Under the pieces are notes generated by a model. The model saw nothing but the letters and a program-made list of their open reading frames with translations. It did no database searches and was not told the origin of the DNA. The position numbers were made by a program, and so were the translations under genes. From Argyresthia goedartella (taxonomy: Eukaryota > Arthropoda > Insecta > Lepidoptera > Argyresthiidae): 64,000 nt of DNA. Numbering within the stretch: the first letter of the stretch is position 1; every line of letters starts with the position of its first letter. This document shows, one piece after another, positions 14,123 through 28,100 of this stretch. The stretch covers positions 34,614,383 through 34,678,382 of the forward strand of contig OX463814.1 in NCBI GenBank assembly GCA_949825045.1, given 5' to 3'.

Positions 14123-16146
14123 TTAAAACTCGAGAGTGGGTAGGCGAGTTTCATAGTAATATCACTCGAGAGTGATGTCATGTGAGTTATTGTCATAATG
14201 TTCCATATTCAGATAAGAAAATGAGTTTTCACAAAGTAGTTAGTAGTTATTATGCTGATCGTAACGTGCGGATTTTGGACGCAGTAAAGAGGATTTTTGA
14301 TACGTGTGTAGATAAAATCTATATAAAATATTGAAATAAAAGCGGAATTGCATTTTTAAATGCCTATTGACTGCCTCGACGGTAAGATATGTTCCCTTTT
14401 TTCAAACTTTAAACTCAGATTTCTCGCAAAGTATACCGTTAACGGAATTCATCTATACAGACTTTTGTTTGTAACAAAATTACCGGTTTCATCACTGGCC
14501 ACATAAATCAAGATTTTTCAACGGAGGTAACTATGATGCCAGTCTCTATACAAAATGTTAGAACCCTTTTCTGTTCAAGTAAAACTACTCCACAGCAGTA
14601 GTCCTCATGTCGATTGCCAATAACGGTACCATATCCGTTTATAATAACAGTACAACTTCATATCAAGACGCGACTTCAACTTCGTTTGATATCTGGCTGA
14701 GTGACGCAGCTGTCATTACCACCCGTGGTACTTTTCCCATGACGCTATGTTTGATCGCTTCCACAGTGTATCAGCCTCAGCAATCCGCCTTCGAGTCGGC
14801 AGCACCCGTCGCGACTCAGGTGGCCGGATCGTTCAGGTCGCCAACGTGATAGTCCATCCCCGATACGGCACGCCGCAGTACGACAATGATATAGCCGCCT
14901 TGAGGCTGTCGGCTCCAATGGTGTTCAGTGATGCCGTCAGAGCGGTGCGGTTGCCGCAGAGGGGCGAGCCAGTGCCGCTGGCAAGGATGACTGTCACTGG
15001 ATGGGGGTTGACTGCTGTAAGTTCGCCTTTTCTCTTGGGTTGTCGAGGCGTAGGTGTGCCCACGATTAGCTGGTTTTTTCAATACTACATTTTCCGTGAT
15101 GGGGGGATCGTCACCGCTGCTGTGAAGTGAGAAAGCCTGAGAAAGATTGGGATTTCCCATGCCGTCTCACGCTTTCTCAATTCACAGCTGCGGTGATGAG
15201 AATGTAAGAGTGTGAGAAAGTGTATGAATGCGTGAGAAGGCGAATAAAGGGGAAAAGAGTCAGGGAAGCAACGAGTGGCCGCTCCACTGGTGTTCATGAT
15301 GCCGTCAGAGCGGGGCGGCTGCCGCAGAAGGGCGAGACAGTGCCGCTGGCAAGGATAACTGTCACTGAACGGGGGTTGACTGCTGTAAGTAACATAGTGA
15401 CTCGCCTTTATCCAATTTGGGGGAATTATGGGGGTACAGTAGCACTTTAGCACAGGATGACTGTCACGGGGTGGGGGTTGACTGCTGGTATTCCCACACG
15501 GGTCGGTAGAGACACAGAGTGGTGGGAGGCACAGGGGGATCAGCACTCGTGAGCCGGGTCGTCAGTAAAGATCTAGAGCGCCCGTGAGGCGGGTGCCTCG
15601 TTAGGAAAGTGTTACCGAGTATACCGAGAAAGATAACACTAATATTCCATCAACGTTTCAGCCCCGCGGCCGCAGGATACCCCGCATCATGATGGAAGCC
15701 AGGGTGCCCGTGGTGCCTCACTGGCTCTGTCGACTGTCGTACGGAGGCGCTCTGTCGAACAACATGTTCTGTGGTGGACACTTTCTCATCGGAGGAGTTT
15801 CATCCTGTCAGGTAAGTCGGATTATTAAGATACTTCCCTCCATATCCCATCTTTCTAGTCGTTTCCTCATGGCTGAGAATGACTGTCATGTTTGTTGGTA
15901 CGGGGCTTGACCAGAAAGAGGACATTTTGATGAAGTGTTAATTTAATTAGATAATTTTAAGAAAATAATACATAATTGGAAGAAGATTCAAAAATATAGT
16001 TTCTCCCAATATAGCTATATTGGGAGAAACTATATTTTTGAGACAACAACTATGTTTTTTGTGTTTTTTGAAGTCTGATTGAATTTATAATAAGTCACCT
16101 CTGTATTGTTACCCTTAATAATGATTAAGAGTAACAATGGTCAGGC

Positions 16147-16185
<39 letters not shown>

Positions 16186-19100
16186 CTGGATTGGTGTCCG
16201 TTTTTATGTAGCATTTGTTTCGGGCGTTTCCGCATTTCGGATGACACGATAAGCTGTAGATCCTAGGCCATTATCGCTACTCGGTGGTAGTCGTCGTAAA
16301 GCTGTGCCAGAGGCCCTAATAGGGCAGCTTAATAACTTCTGACAGTGGGGTTGGCCTCTAGCCTAGCTCCTCTAACTAGCCTCCAACAACCCGCACTGAG
16401 CCAGCATGGTAACTCTACCATGCTGGCTCAGTGCGGGAGCCATACTCATGGCTCAATCTTACTCGTATCCGGGTTAAGGCCCCTGCCACTCGGTGGGTCA
16501 CATTTATTATTAATGTTTTCAGGGCGACTCCGGCGGGCCGGCCGTCTTCCGCGGCACGTCATTCGGCGTGGTTTCCTTTGCGCGAGGCTGCGCGTTACCG
16601 CTCTCGCCCACTGTCTTCACGAACCTGGCGTCCGTAGCCATGCGGGACTGGATCACACAGAACACGGGTGTTTGACCCCGGACTCTATTCCTCCAACATC
16701 CACATAGCATCACCACTTTACCCGTACGCGGCGGCAGAGGCACAGTAATCTATTGCGTCATAAATAATTACGGTGTCCCAACTAAGCCCATGGCTACTGA
16801 AAATGAACTGACCAGTGACGGGAGTTACTAGTTTACTTCCAGTCACTTCGAATGGGACGCCATTCATGGCGCTTCTGGTTGAGGGCTTGATGGTGACTCG
16901 TTTTCATGGTTTACCGGTTGCCGACCGGATTGTTATTTCCGCTAATTGACCAGTTTCCTAGAGGATTAAGCCGCTATGTTAGGTTATAAGTTTTAGACTA
17001 TTAGAATATCTCTGATATCTAGGAATTTCAATCGCAATACGATTTAAATTGACAAATCGACGAATTGTAATCGGTAGAAAAGCTTGACAGCTTGGTTCAA
17101 AATAATAATGTTGTGAAACCTTATCATGTAATTCTGACATCTATGAATAACAAATTTGAAAAATTACACAATCAGAACATCGCTTAGACAAGCACAGTCG
17201 CAATAGAAGACCGCTCGTGTCAAATAATCTATTCGGGATTGCAAAATTTTTCAAAAGCGATTGACTTGAGAGAGAGACCTGGGAAATGCCTTTGCCTGAG
17301 TGCTTCACTGCGTGACTTCGATGAAGTGTGAGAAGTGTGTAAGTTTCCTTAGTGTAGTGTGCTCTTGTAGTCTTGTCAAGTAGAAGATTGGCCGGCCGTG
17401 GGCACGCACACAAAAAAATGCGTACCTACTACTTTTTATTTTATTTTGAGAAATTTTAGGCTATTTTAAGAAACTAATTTGATTATTTCGGGCAATGGAA
17501 GTGTTATTTTGTTATAATTTTTAGAATTACACCCCTCGCTACGTACCTCGCTAACAGTTTTGGAACGGCTAGCGGTTGTACTTGAGGCCGATTATAAAAC
17601 TAAAAAACTATAACATCAATATTTGTTTACCTTCCGACTGGCATCTGCGATATTGACTGGCAGGAAAACTGTTGATACTTGACATTTTTACAGAACAGCC
17701 GGCGAACAGGGAATTTGAACAAACTACGCCGTAGAGGAAAAATTAAGTACATTAGGTTTTTTACGGATATTTCAGTAATCCTGCAATATTTTTGATGGGA
17801 ATAACGGAATTTAGTTAGGAACACAATTATCTCGAAATGGTTTTATCAGTTTGGTACCTTTTTTTTTCATGGCCTATTCTCAGGTCTCACCATCCCTTTT
17901 TGCCTGTAGCCCATCGCAGTAGTTTTAAACTGTGGGTAGACTGTCAAAAATATTTATAAAATTCCTTAGAATGGAATTTGAATTGTTTTGAAAAGCACCC
18001 ATGCTATTTGATACGTAAAGCTATAATTTTAGGATTGTATATCAGATAGGATGAAGTCCACTGAAAGAAAGACTTTATCTTGTAAAATTGCTTTTTTTCT
18101 TAATTTTCCAACATACAAATAAATCTATATTTTGCACCATTACATAGGGAGGTCCGGTTGGATATTGAAAAACTTCTTCTCAATTTAATTCTGTTAAATG
18201 AATGAGTCAAATAATTTCGTTCGCTCATAACCCAGAATAGGGACTCCGTTATATTGTTTTCGAGTGCTTAGCCACCGGAAATGTTTATTTAAGTGCGTTT
18301 ATTGATTGCTAGGCATCGTATCAAAATCACCATGGCGACTACGGTCATTCAAATGTTAACATTAACATTGGTGAAATGAAGCCAATAAAGAGGCTTCGTT
18401 TTACCTAATGGCACCCCTGGAAACAGTGGGGAAATATCATACACATTGATTTATAAAATAGTAATTTGTTGCTTTAAAAAATGGGCCACTTTACACTTTA
18501 CACATTAGAATTTAGTGTCAGGGCGGGCAGTTTTGGATGGTTTTTGCTTTAGTTTAGCTAGGTCTAGATCAAAGGAATGTGGACTTTGAGTTAAAGGTAG
18601 GATGAGCTGGGATAGAGTGGAGCAGAATGGAATGTAGCTAGGTATAAATAGACTAGCGTGTGTTGTAAATAGTTTTCAGTGGGTATGTTACACTGTGCGT
18701 GAGTTATTTATTTTTATGAGCTTTTTGTTGAATAAAGATTCCGAAATGATGATGGTGTTTTTTTTGCATTGTCGGTAGAATTATGTCGAATGAATGTGAA
18801 TTTATTTGATAAAATATACTTGTTGCTGTAATTTTTGTAAATTTGTTTGTATACTCTTTGTTACATAATTACCTGTGCGTTACAATTACTGTAAGGAGAT
18901 TACGACAGTTACTATGAGGAGATTAGAAACGGCCAACAGCTCATTGGCCAGATGCTCAAACTGCTGCCCGACGAAGCTATATTCCCTGACAAAGGAAGGC
19001 GCTATCGGCACCGTTATAACTTTGGCCAGCCGACAAATCAGTGTTTGGCGGACACTCACGCCCGGTTTCCGAAAGGCAAATTATCTGTTGACAACTTTTT

Positions 19101-22100
19101 AAACTCTCTTTAAACTTTCAGCCAATCACATGCCGCTATTTTGAATTAATCTTCGATTAATCGGTTGTTACATTTGACCACTGTTCCAGAAACTGGGGGT
19201 CAAAGCCATGTATATCCAATCTTGCTCACGTTGAAGCTTGCACGTTCACTTAAAGTACATCGGCCACCTCTTCGTCCAATAATCCAATAACCCATTCTTA
19301 ATTAAGGCCGAGAACTAGCTAAAAAAGTAAAGGAAAATTGCGACAAAATATTTTGAAAAATATGTTGTGAAATCAGAAAATGATTAGGAACCCAGTATCA
19401 AATGATACAGGTATAGAAAAAGAGATGGAAGATTTAATCATAGAAATCGGAGTAACTGGTGGCGAACGAAGATTCCTGAACTGTTTCTTGCGATGATAGT
19501 TGTGTACCTACATTTTTATTTTTAATAAGTTAATAATATTCAACCTTCATTTTGTCGTATCTTATTGGTAGCTATCGACATCGACAACCTCACTAAAAAG
19601 GGCAATTAAACTATGACTTGGTACTTATTAGGACATTGTGCGAATTTGCACTAGGTAACAACTAAAAAACCCACGCATGAAACCAGCGTTCCTAACTGAT
19701 GAAGTCGAAAAAAAATTAGCATGTCAAGTTTTAAAAATAACTGCACTGAGTTTCACGATATACATGTCACGTCGCCTGCTGTATTTTGTTTTTATATAGT
19801 CTAGGATCGATATTTCATAGTTTGGTTGATAGCTGAAAAAATAGGCACCACATTAGCCGTTGGTTTGCGATTATTCCCACTCTTCCACACCCCATAGTCC
19901 ACACTGTTGACGATGGGAAAAAAAATCCCGTTCGTTCACAGTGTTGGCAATCGAAACTTTTTATTTCCCAGTCATTCCGCTGTATGCTGTTCATTGCGTG
20001 CTGTCGTTTACAGTGTGGACGATCGGGAAAAAAGTCCCGTTCGTTCACAGTGTTGACGATCGGAACTTTTATTTCCTGATCGTTCCATTGTATGCAGTAT
20101 ATTGCCTGTTGTTGTTAACAGTGATGACGATCAGGAAAAATTTGAGCGTCATAAAATTTACCAATTTAGAAAATGTTGTTACGAACGCTAACCCAGGTAG
20201 AGCGATGCAAGGTAACACAAACAATAGAGCAACTAAGCAATTAATATGCACACCATCCCTGTCTATGCTAATGATGTACATGCAAAGACCTTGAAATAGC
20301 CAATCTGAGCCCTGTAGGGCAGGGTGCACAGTTGAGGTGATATATGTAAGTAGTTACTTTGAAAACAAATGCAGCAGATTAGAGTTAGCCTCGGTCATTG
20401 CATGTCATTCGGTCATGTCGGAACAAAATAGAGCAGAGCGTTCAAGTGGTAAACCAGAGCTTGAACTTGAGGTTGCCAATACCAGATAAGAAGGGCACAT
20501 AAAAGGGGTTTAGTGGTTTGGAGTTGCACCTGAAGTATGGTGGAGTTATAAGAATCATAGTAATTTAATTTTATTATATTTAGGTCTAGTGGATGTCACG
20601 CTTGCTTCTCACGCGGGAATTGCAGATTCTAATCCTGGTTCTGATATGTTCCAACAAGATAATTAATTTACTTATCTCATTTGGTACATGGTCAGCATTA
20701 TCTTTAGTAGGTATAATAAATTATTATGAATAGGTATATTATACGGACGTTTCTTCGGATTGAAAGCAATGAAAGCAGTTAATGAAGTTGTTCCGTCTGT
20801 TGTGGTCAAGGGTTGTTACTATCATTACAATAAAGCTATTTGGGCTAAAGGTCGGTCGGTCGGTTTAAACTCACATATTCAAAAGACCCCAAAAAAAAAC
20901 GTTTGGTGGCACTCGTCGCCATACTTCCCTTACTGCCACAGACTGAAATACAGAATGGATACGCCACACGCCATGAAAAACAATATCCAGCTGTAAATCA
21001 TTTTAAAGCTTATATGGAGAAACAATGGCTGAAGGAGACCTTTATTCCGTTATGGCGTGCATTTGGAGAAAAATACATGACGATGAATTTTCTAGAAGGT
21101 TGGCATCCCTAATTAAACTCTGCTGTTGGAAAAAAAACTAAATTTGTTGCATACTGCACTCGCTCCACGAAGTCGCCTCTTTTTATACAGTTAGGCATGG
21201 TCAAACACAATATTTAAGACTTGAGGAATATCTTCTAAGAGATGGATTTATAAAAGTGCTCAAGTTGAGCTAACATAGGGTGATTTGTCAGTTAGCCATT
21301 TCCTTGAAATGTTGCGGAGTTAATTATTTAGATAAAACTAATTTATATGACTTAAATGAGATTGTCAATATTTTTGTATGTAAAAAAAAAAAACTTTAAA
21401 TATATGATAATTATTATGAATTAAATCTCGATACATCAGAAACTTATTTAAATAGTTAATATTTATACTTTGGATATTTAATAATTATTGTTCATTAGTT
21501 GATTATCTGTCACACAAAAGAAAAGTATTTAGGTCCGATTTTGCATGTTTTAAGCATTCGGACGACGTTTTAAGTTAGTAAGTGTAAGTCGAACTCAAAA
21601 CTATATATTTTAATTGTTGTCAAATTTTATTGCCTGTGATAGTAGTTTAGTCTTAATTTGTTAAGTGTTAAGATTATTTTTGATGTAACATGTTTTATAC
21701 GCCTTTGTTAAAGTGAAAATAGAAATAAGTAAATCTAAATTACGGAACAAATGGGAAATAAAAAGTTCCCATCGTCTACACTGTGAAGGGGACTTTTTTT
21801 CCCGATTGTCCACACCATTAACGACAACACGAAATGAACGACTGGGCAATAAAAAGTTTTGATTGTCAAAACTGTGAACGAATGGGTTTTTTTCCCGATT
21901 GTCAACAGTGTGGACGAGAGGGAATAATCGGCATTAATTACTTCCACATAAGAAACAAAAGAGAGCGCAAACAATGCGCTCGACTTAAACTAAAATAATG
22001 TAGCGCCAAAATTGTTTAAAAATAAACTACGGTATTTTGTAAAAACATTTCAAGGAGAGTCTACGAATACATAATAACCACATTTATTAGTTAGAACTAA

Positions 22101-25100
22101 CTTATTTGCGGAATTGCATTCAGAATTACAAGAAAATATAAAACAATTTAGAGGTATTTTCTTAATTAAATTCTATCAAGCAAATTAAATCCAATCGCGT
22201 TTTCTTTCAGTGAGAATGTTAATCAATACTCAATAAACAATAACCCAAAAACAAATCTATAATAGTAGTTTATGTGACTGCTACATAATGGAGGGCATTA
22301 ACACTCGAGAGTGGGTTTATGAAACGAGCCGAAGGCGAGTTTCATAATAATATCACTCGAGAGTTTTAATGCCTAACTATGTACAGTTACATACACTAGT
22401 TTATCTACACACATATCATAAGCTCTCTTTGATGTGTTCAGGAACCGCATGTTTGACCGGCATTGTGGCTCTGCAGTTGTTTAACTTGTTCTGTAGTATC
22501 AACTTCACGCAGGCGGGCGTCGGCGTTCGAAATTTGAATGTCAGTACCAACTTCACAGACAAACTAGGAGCGGCACGCAGGCGGGCGTCGGCGTTCGAAA
22601 TTTGAATGTCATAATATGTAGAAAAACTACCAAGAGTTTTTACCAAGTACTTTAACATTATGCTGATCGTAACGTGACGTTTTTGTACGCAGTAAAGAGG
22701 GTTTATGATACGTGTGTAGATAAATGACTTTATGATGGAGTGAATGGATTCGAAAAAAAAATCATTTTAATTACTATCACCTGAATCTGAGTACGGCATC
22801 TCAAGCATATTGTGCATCAGCATAACATTTAAGCCGCACTTCATTGAAGCAGCCTTAGAATAATTACTCGTTATTCGTCTAAGGGAGCAGCAGTCTGTGT
22901 ATTCGGATATTTCAGTATCAACCAAACTTCTAGTTGCATATGCAAACAGATCTGAAATTAATTACTTGCTCGAAACCCCATCAGACTACCTAACCTTGGC
23001 ACTGAATACACAACTATCAAGGCAAATTAATTTCGCGCTTGAACCAAATGGGTCAATGTAACAGCAGTCATAATCATTCAACGATTACAAATATCGATGA
23101 ACATACCGAGTACCGAGTCACCGACAAACGTGACGTCATTGACAGATTTTATCGTGTAAGCCAAACTGTCCCATTTGGCAACCCGCCAGAGAAAGACAAC
23201 TGATTCTCTACATAATTTTCAAAGTAACAGATTTTTTACTTATTTTGTTCGACATGTTTTTTGTGAAAACCTTGGTCAAACTTAGAACATCTCAGAACAC
23301 TTAACAACATCTCTTTATCATCAGACTTAAAGAATAGATGTGATGAAAAGTTTTCCGTACCTAACTGGATATATATTTGTCCGCATTCTACCCTCAAGAT
23401 AGCAACTTAGCCGCTTAATTTTGGGATCTCAGGCGGAAAAATTATGTTCCTAACTCGTTCGAAAAGGCTTATTTACGAACCTCGCTACGACCCCCGCCTT
23501 CGGCTCGTGCAGTAAACTTCTTGGTTCGTAAATATAAGCCTTTGCGAACTCGTACGAAATCTAATATTTCACTTCCCATGCTTGAAAAGTCATTCTTCAT
23601 GCTGGATGTAGGCTACATAAAATCGCATTTTATGCACTAGTGCATAAAGTATTGTCGTCATCTAGATAATGACAATTGAGCCATTCAGCCTGACAGACGA
23701 GGTGACTGCATATATAATATTTGGCATTAGGTATAACCTAAACCTGTTATTTTAATACATTAACTTTAATTTAATGCATTATATGTTGCTAAATTTGAAA
23801 AAAAAATAACTAAAAACTAATAAAAACAAGTATTATTAACAAAAACATTAAAAAATCAACGTAGGACTCGGCAGTATCGTGTATGACCTAGGCTAAAAAT
23901 GACATGCAGAAAAAAATACAGTGGCGGGAAAGAGACTCTTGCTTTTGACTTTTGTTTAGTTGTTTTCTTTGCAAAACATGTTGCTTTACGAAAGTTAATT
24001 AATATGTCGTTAAGTGAGTAGGCAATAATGCTTACGCTTAACACACTAATGGAAAAAAACAAAAGGAGTTATTGAACACACATTGCCGCCTAAATACAAG
24101 CAAATTTATCTTAAAACATAAGAATTTTTACATTATCACTGTTTTATTTCTTCGTAATCGCAGTGAAAAGCAGAGTGTATAACACGAACTTAAAACCCAT
24201 TTTATCCTCGACTTAAATATCCAACCTCGCCTACGGCTCGGTTGGATACCATAAGTCTTGAATCTCATTTTATGCCCTTGTTGTACAATCTACTATAATT
24301 ATTCGACAAAAAATAAAGTGATTAGTTTGAAATGAAATTATTTTTATAAAAACAATTACCTACATTTAGTGCGTATCTTAATTAATATCTCCAGAAAAAC
24401 AACTTACACTTAGCCCTTGCTATTAGAAAATGTTAGTTTATAAGATTTTGAAAGTATTTTATACATTCACCTTTAACAAAAGCGCAAAGGTCCTTCTGCC
24501 ACCCCAAGTGACATGTCGTCACACAGACGTCGAAGCGAGCGCTTTCCAAGCGACGAGCGAGGTGGAGCTTAGTTACGCCGAGTGATATGAACCAAGACGC
24601 GAGTGATTCAAAAATAGAGCTCCAGGTCCCATCATCAGATCAGCTCAATACCCTCCCTAACCAATCAACAACTCAACGAGATGATTGTAAAGAGCCAAAA
24701 CTCGGTAGGATTACGTAATTTTTTACAGAACTCCTGTGTGTGACCACCATCCGGCTTAATCATCAGGTTTATTTTATCATAATACTGCTTTCTCACCAAA
24801 CTTAAATAAGTAATTACTTATTCCAAATTTTAGCTCAGTCAGTAACCGGGAAGTGTGTCAAATTCAACTTGCAAGATTAGATTACATCGTTACTTTATTA
24901 CCTACTTCGTTAGTTACAGGTGAACCTAATAAAAGCGTGGTAAAATTTAAAAAATGTATTTCATAGCGCTAAATACAAAAGATCACCACCTGTTCGCCAG
25001 CATGGTTTATGGCGGGACTAAAAATACGCATTCCTTCTATTTTCCCAACAATCCGACGGACTGCGTTCAGCTGACGGTTTAACCTCGACCCGAATTGAGC

Positions 25101-28100
25101 CACGAAAAACGGTCCCGTGGCGATTGAGATTCAAAGACAAATAAACATTGCGTCACGGCTTTTTGCATACGGGACGGCAGGGGTACAATTGCGCTCGCGT
25201 ACATACAGTTATTCAATAATCCATTTTTCTCAACTCACTTGCTCGTAAAGTGAGTCTTTATGGCAACACATTTAGGTTCATAAGTGAGCTCAATACGTAC
25301 AAGTGATTTTCATTTTACATTACCGCACTAGGGATTTTCACTTTACATTACCGCACCACTTCACATTTTTTTGCAATCATGGTTAATTATGAATAAATAA
25401 AATATTTTAGTTTAAGCACACATTATATTAATCAATCCTCAATTTTCATCGTCATTCCATCTAAATTATTTTTTTCACTACTTATTATGCAACTAGTGAA
25501 TAAAGGACGGATTTAAAGTAAGGGCCATAGATGAATCACGAGTAAGTGAAGGATTCTAACGACTGAATCACTCCCTACGGTCGTGATTGCGAGTGATTCA
25601 AGTTTTAGAATCCTGAGCGACGCGAGTGATTCATGGCCCTCGATATAAATCTGTTTTATTCAAGAGTTGCATACGATACTTTATACTATGACTAAGAGAA
25701 AAAGAAAGATTTAAGCGAGAAAAGACATTTAATTAGGAAAAAAAGAAGGTTAAATTAATTAAAATGCACATTAAAATTGGAACAATTAATAAAATGAAGA
25801 GTATTTTTTTATTTATAATTAGGATGGTCAACTTGTGAAACGATATTGATTTCTTGTCGATGGCCACAAGCTTGATTTTAATTTTTCCATTTGCAAAACT
25901 CATCATAGGCTTTGATGTTAACCAGCCGTGGTTTTTTGGAAAGCAACTTTTCTACTATTTTGGCCGCTCTCTCTTTCATAAACTCAGGTGTTAACCCATC
26001 TCCTCCATGACTTGAATGCATTTTCAATCGAAGTAACATTAACTAAACTTAACGTTCGTACTACTTACAGTATTCAAAACAGCGCCAATTTATTATGACA
26101 GCAAAGAACACAAAACAGTTTTTATTCTAATACGAAACTCCTTGTCGAAAATTTCGACCAATCAAATCTCGAGCAGTTATTTGCACAAGGAGTTTGTAAA
26201 TGTCTAGTATTAATTGCACTAGGAATTTGTATCGAGTATTTTTTGCGCAAGGAGGTTGTACAGCATTGAGATGTAGGTCGAATATATCGGTGTGTTTTAA
26301 ATTCTAACACCAAATTCGTGAGTGAGGGCTTTTTATTCACTGTTTTTAGTGAATAAAATAAGCTTTTTAGAGGGGGAATGGTATAATAGTACATTTCCCA
26401 CGAGTTCGCAAAAGCTTTTATTTACGAACCGAAAAGTATACGGCACGCCCGAAGGCGTAGGTCGTAGCGAGGTTTGTAAAAACATTTTCGAACGTGTTCG
26501 GAATAGAATTTTTCCGCCTGAGAACCCAAAATCAAAGCGAAGGTGCTATTGCTAGGCTCAGAAGTCGCAAAACATTATTGACGTGATAACGTCTTGAACG
26601 CCGGCTGCACGCACGAAAAGGCATGACTCATTGTCACGTTTCGCCTGAGTCGAGCCTGCAAGCAAGAGCGCGGAACCAGCGATAGAGGCACGATCGGCCA
26701 AAGCTTTTCTTATGACATTATCACGTAAAATTATCGTCCGTAAACCGACTTTACAGACAGACAGAGCTGTCAACTTAATTCGTACGAGTATCATAATATA
26801 CTATTGCAAAACAGGGGGCATCGCCGCGACTCTGAAGCTGGGAAGGTGTCCTCATGATCTTTCCATCACCATTAGACGTATAATGTACTTAACATGTTGT
26901 ATAAAGGATCAGATTTTATGATAAGAAAATACCTAGATAGTGATACCTACATGGTTAGGTAGAACGAGATAATTTTAAACCGGAAACATAAAGATTGTCG
27001 ACCTCTGGAAGTTAGCCAAGATAAGGTTACGGCTTTGTGTACAAGGATATAAGAGGAAGATGTAGTGATCTTTTACAAACGATTGCTAGAATATTCTGAA
27101 CAACTTTCAGTATCAAACCAGCATCATATTTTACCTCTCCATTCTAAATTATAAATTCAATTAAGCACTAAGGTAATTACAATCATTACCTTCCTCTGTC
27201 ACAATTTGCCCATTATTTTTACTTACGGCGGAGCTTTGAAGCCCTGTGGCTGGTAATATATCTACTCAAAAAATTAGCAAAATTGTAACAACTCACAAAA
27301 CGTGCAAACGGGTAAAATGTACCCTTAAGTGCATTCCAGTTAACTTTTCCCTTCGCCGTTAAGTTGGTAGCAATGAAACCAGTGTTGCTAGCTTTAAACA
27401 AATGTTTTACCCAAAAGTTAGGGGACAAATCTTACCAATGACTGATATGTAATACCTACTCCAAACTAGCACGGCATCAAGAAAAAACAAGTAGTTGTTT
27501 AAAATAATGAAATCAATATTGACAGCCAGCTAACTCGTAAGGTTTCTTCATTCTAACTAAATAGGCTCGGAACCAAAAAGTGACGATTATGGGATGTAGT
27601 AGAGAAGACTCCACGACTACAGCGACGGAAAATCGACCTGGAGATGAGTAATGGGGAATAGTGAGCTGAGAGTGGCATCCGGTTATTGCTTTTCCACATT
27701 TTTTGACAGTTGTGCAATACAGCCAACTGAACGGCGAAGGGGAAAAATATATGGAATGCCCTGTACTTACGCTCAAAGTAAACTAAGCAGTTGCACATGA
27801 AGGCGTCAAAACTATGTAGGTTACTAAAATAGAATAAAAAACCGAAATGAGTCACCTAATTCTGAGACTGACTGTACAAGTGCTTGCTGAGTGAAATTAT
27901 CTACTAAAACTCAACACGTAGACAATATCCAGAAGATTGATTTCACAATAAAAGATAACTGAACTAGTTTAAATGTTATAAATATCATACAACAGACGTC
28001 TGCCCACTGCATCTCTAAATATACAGAGCTGCTACGGTATTACTTCTGAACTGGGCGCTTGGGTATCAAATATCTCCTGGTGCCAATACAAATATATGTA

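Larger units (their letters stand above)
19868..21930 (+). mobile_element. MULE-type DNA transposon with long inverted ends, decayed
   Basis: The left end opens 'cgattattccc' and the right end is its mirror. The similarity continues for roughly 180 bases as alternating 'gacgatcgggaaaaaagtcc' and 'gttcacagtgttgac' blocks. The left end contains an extra internal duplication of about 109 bases (compare 19926 and 20035). Between the ends lies a broken MULE transposase. A SINE (about 20583-20700) has inserted inside. No clear target-site duplication was found. Confidence 0.7.

Noticed and set aside
14816..15546. overlapping minus-strand frames of 76-153 codons
   Set aside because: They mirror protease exon 4 and its duplicated pieces; no splice or family support on that strand.
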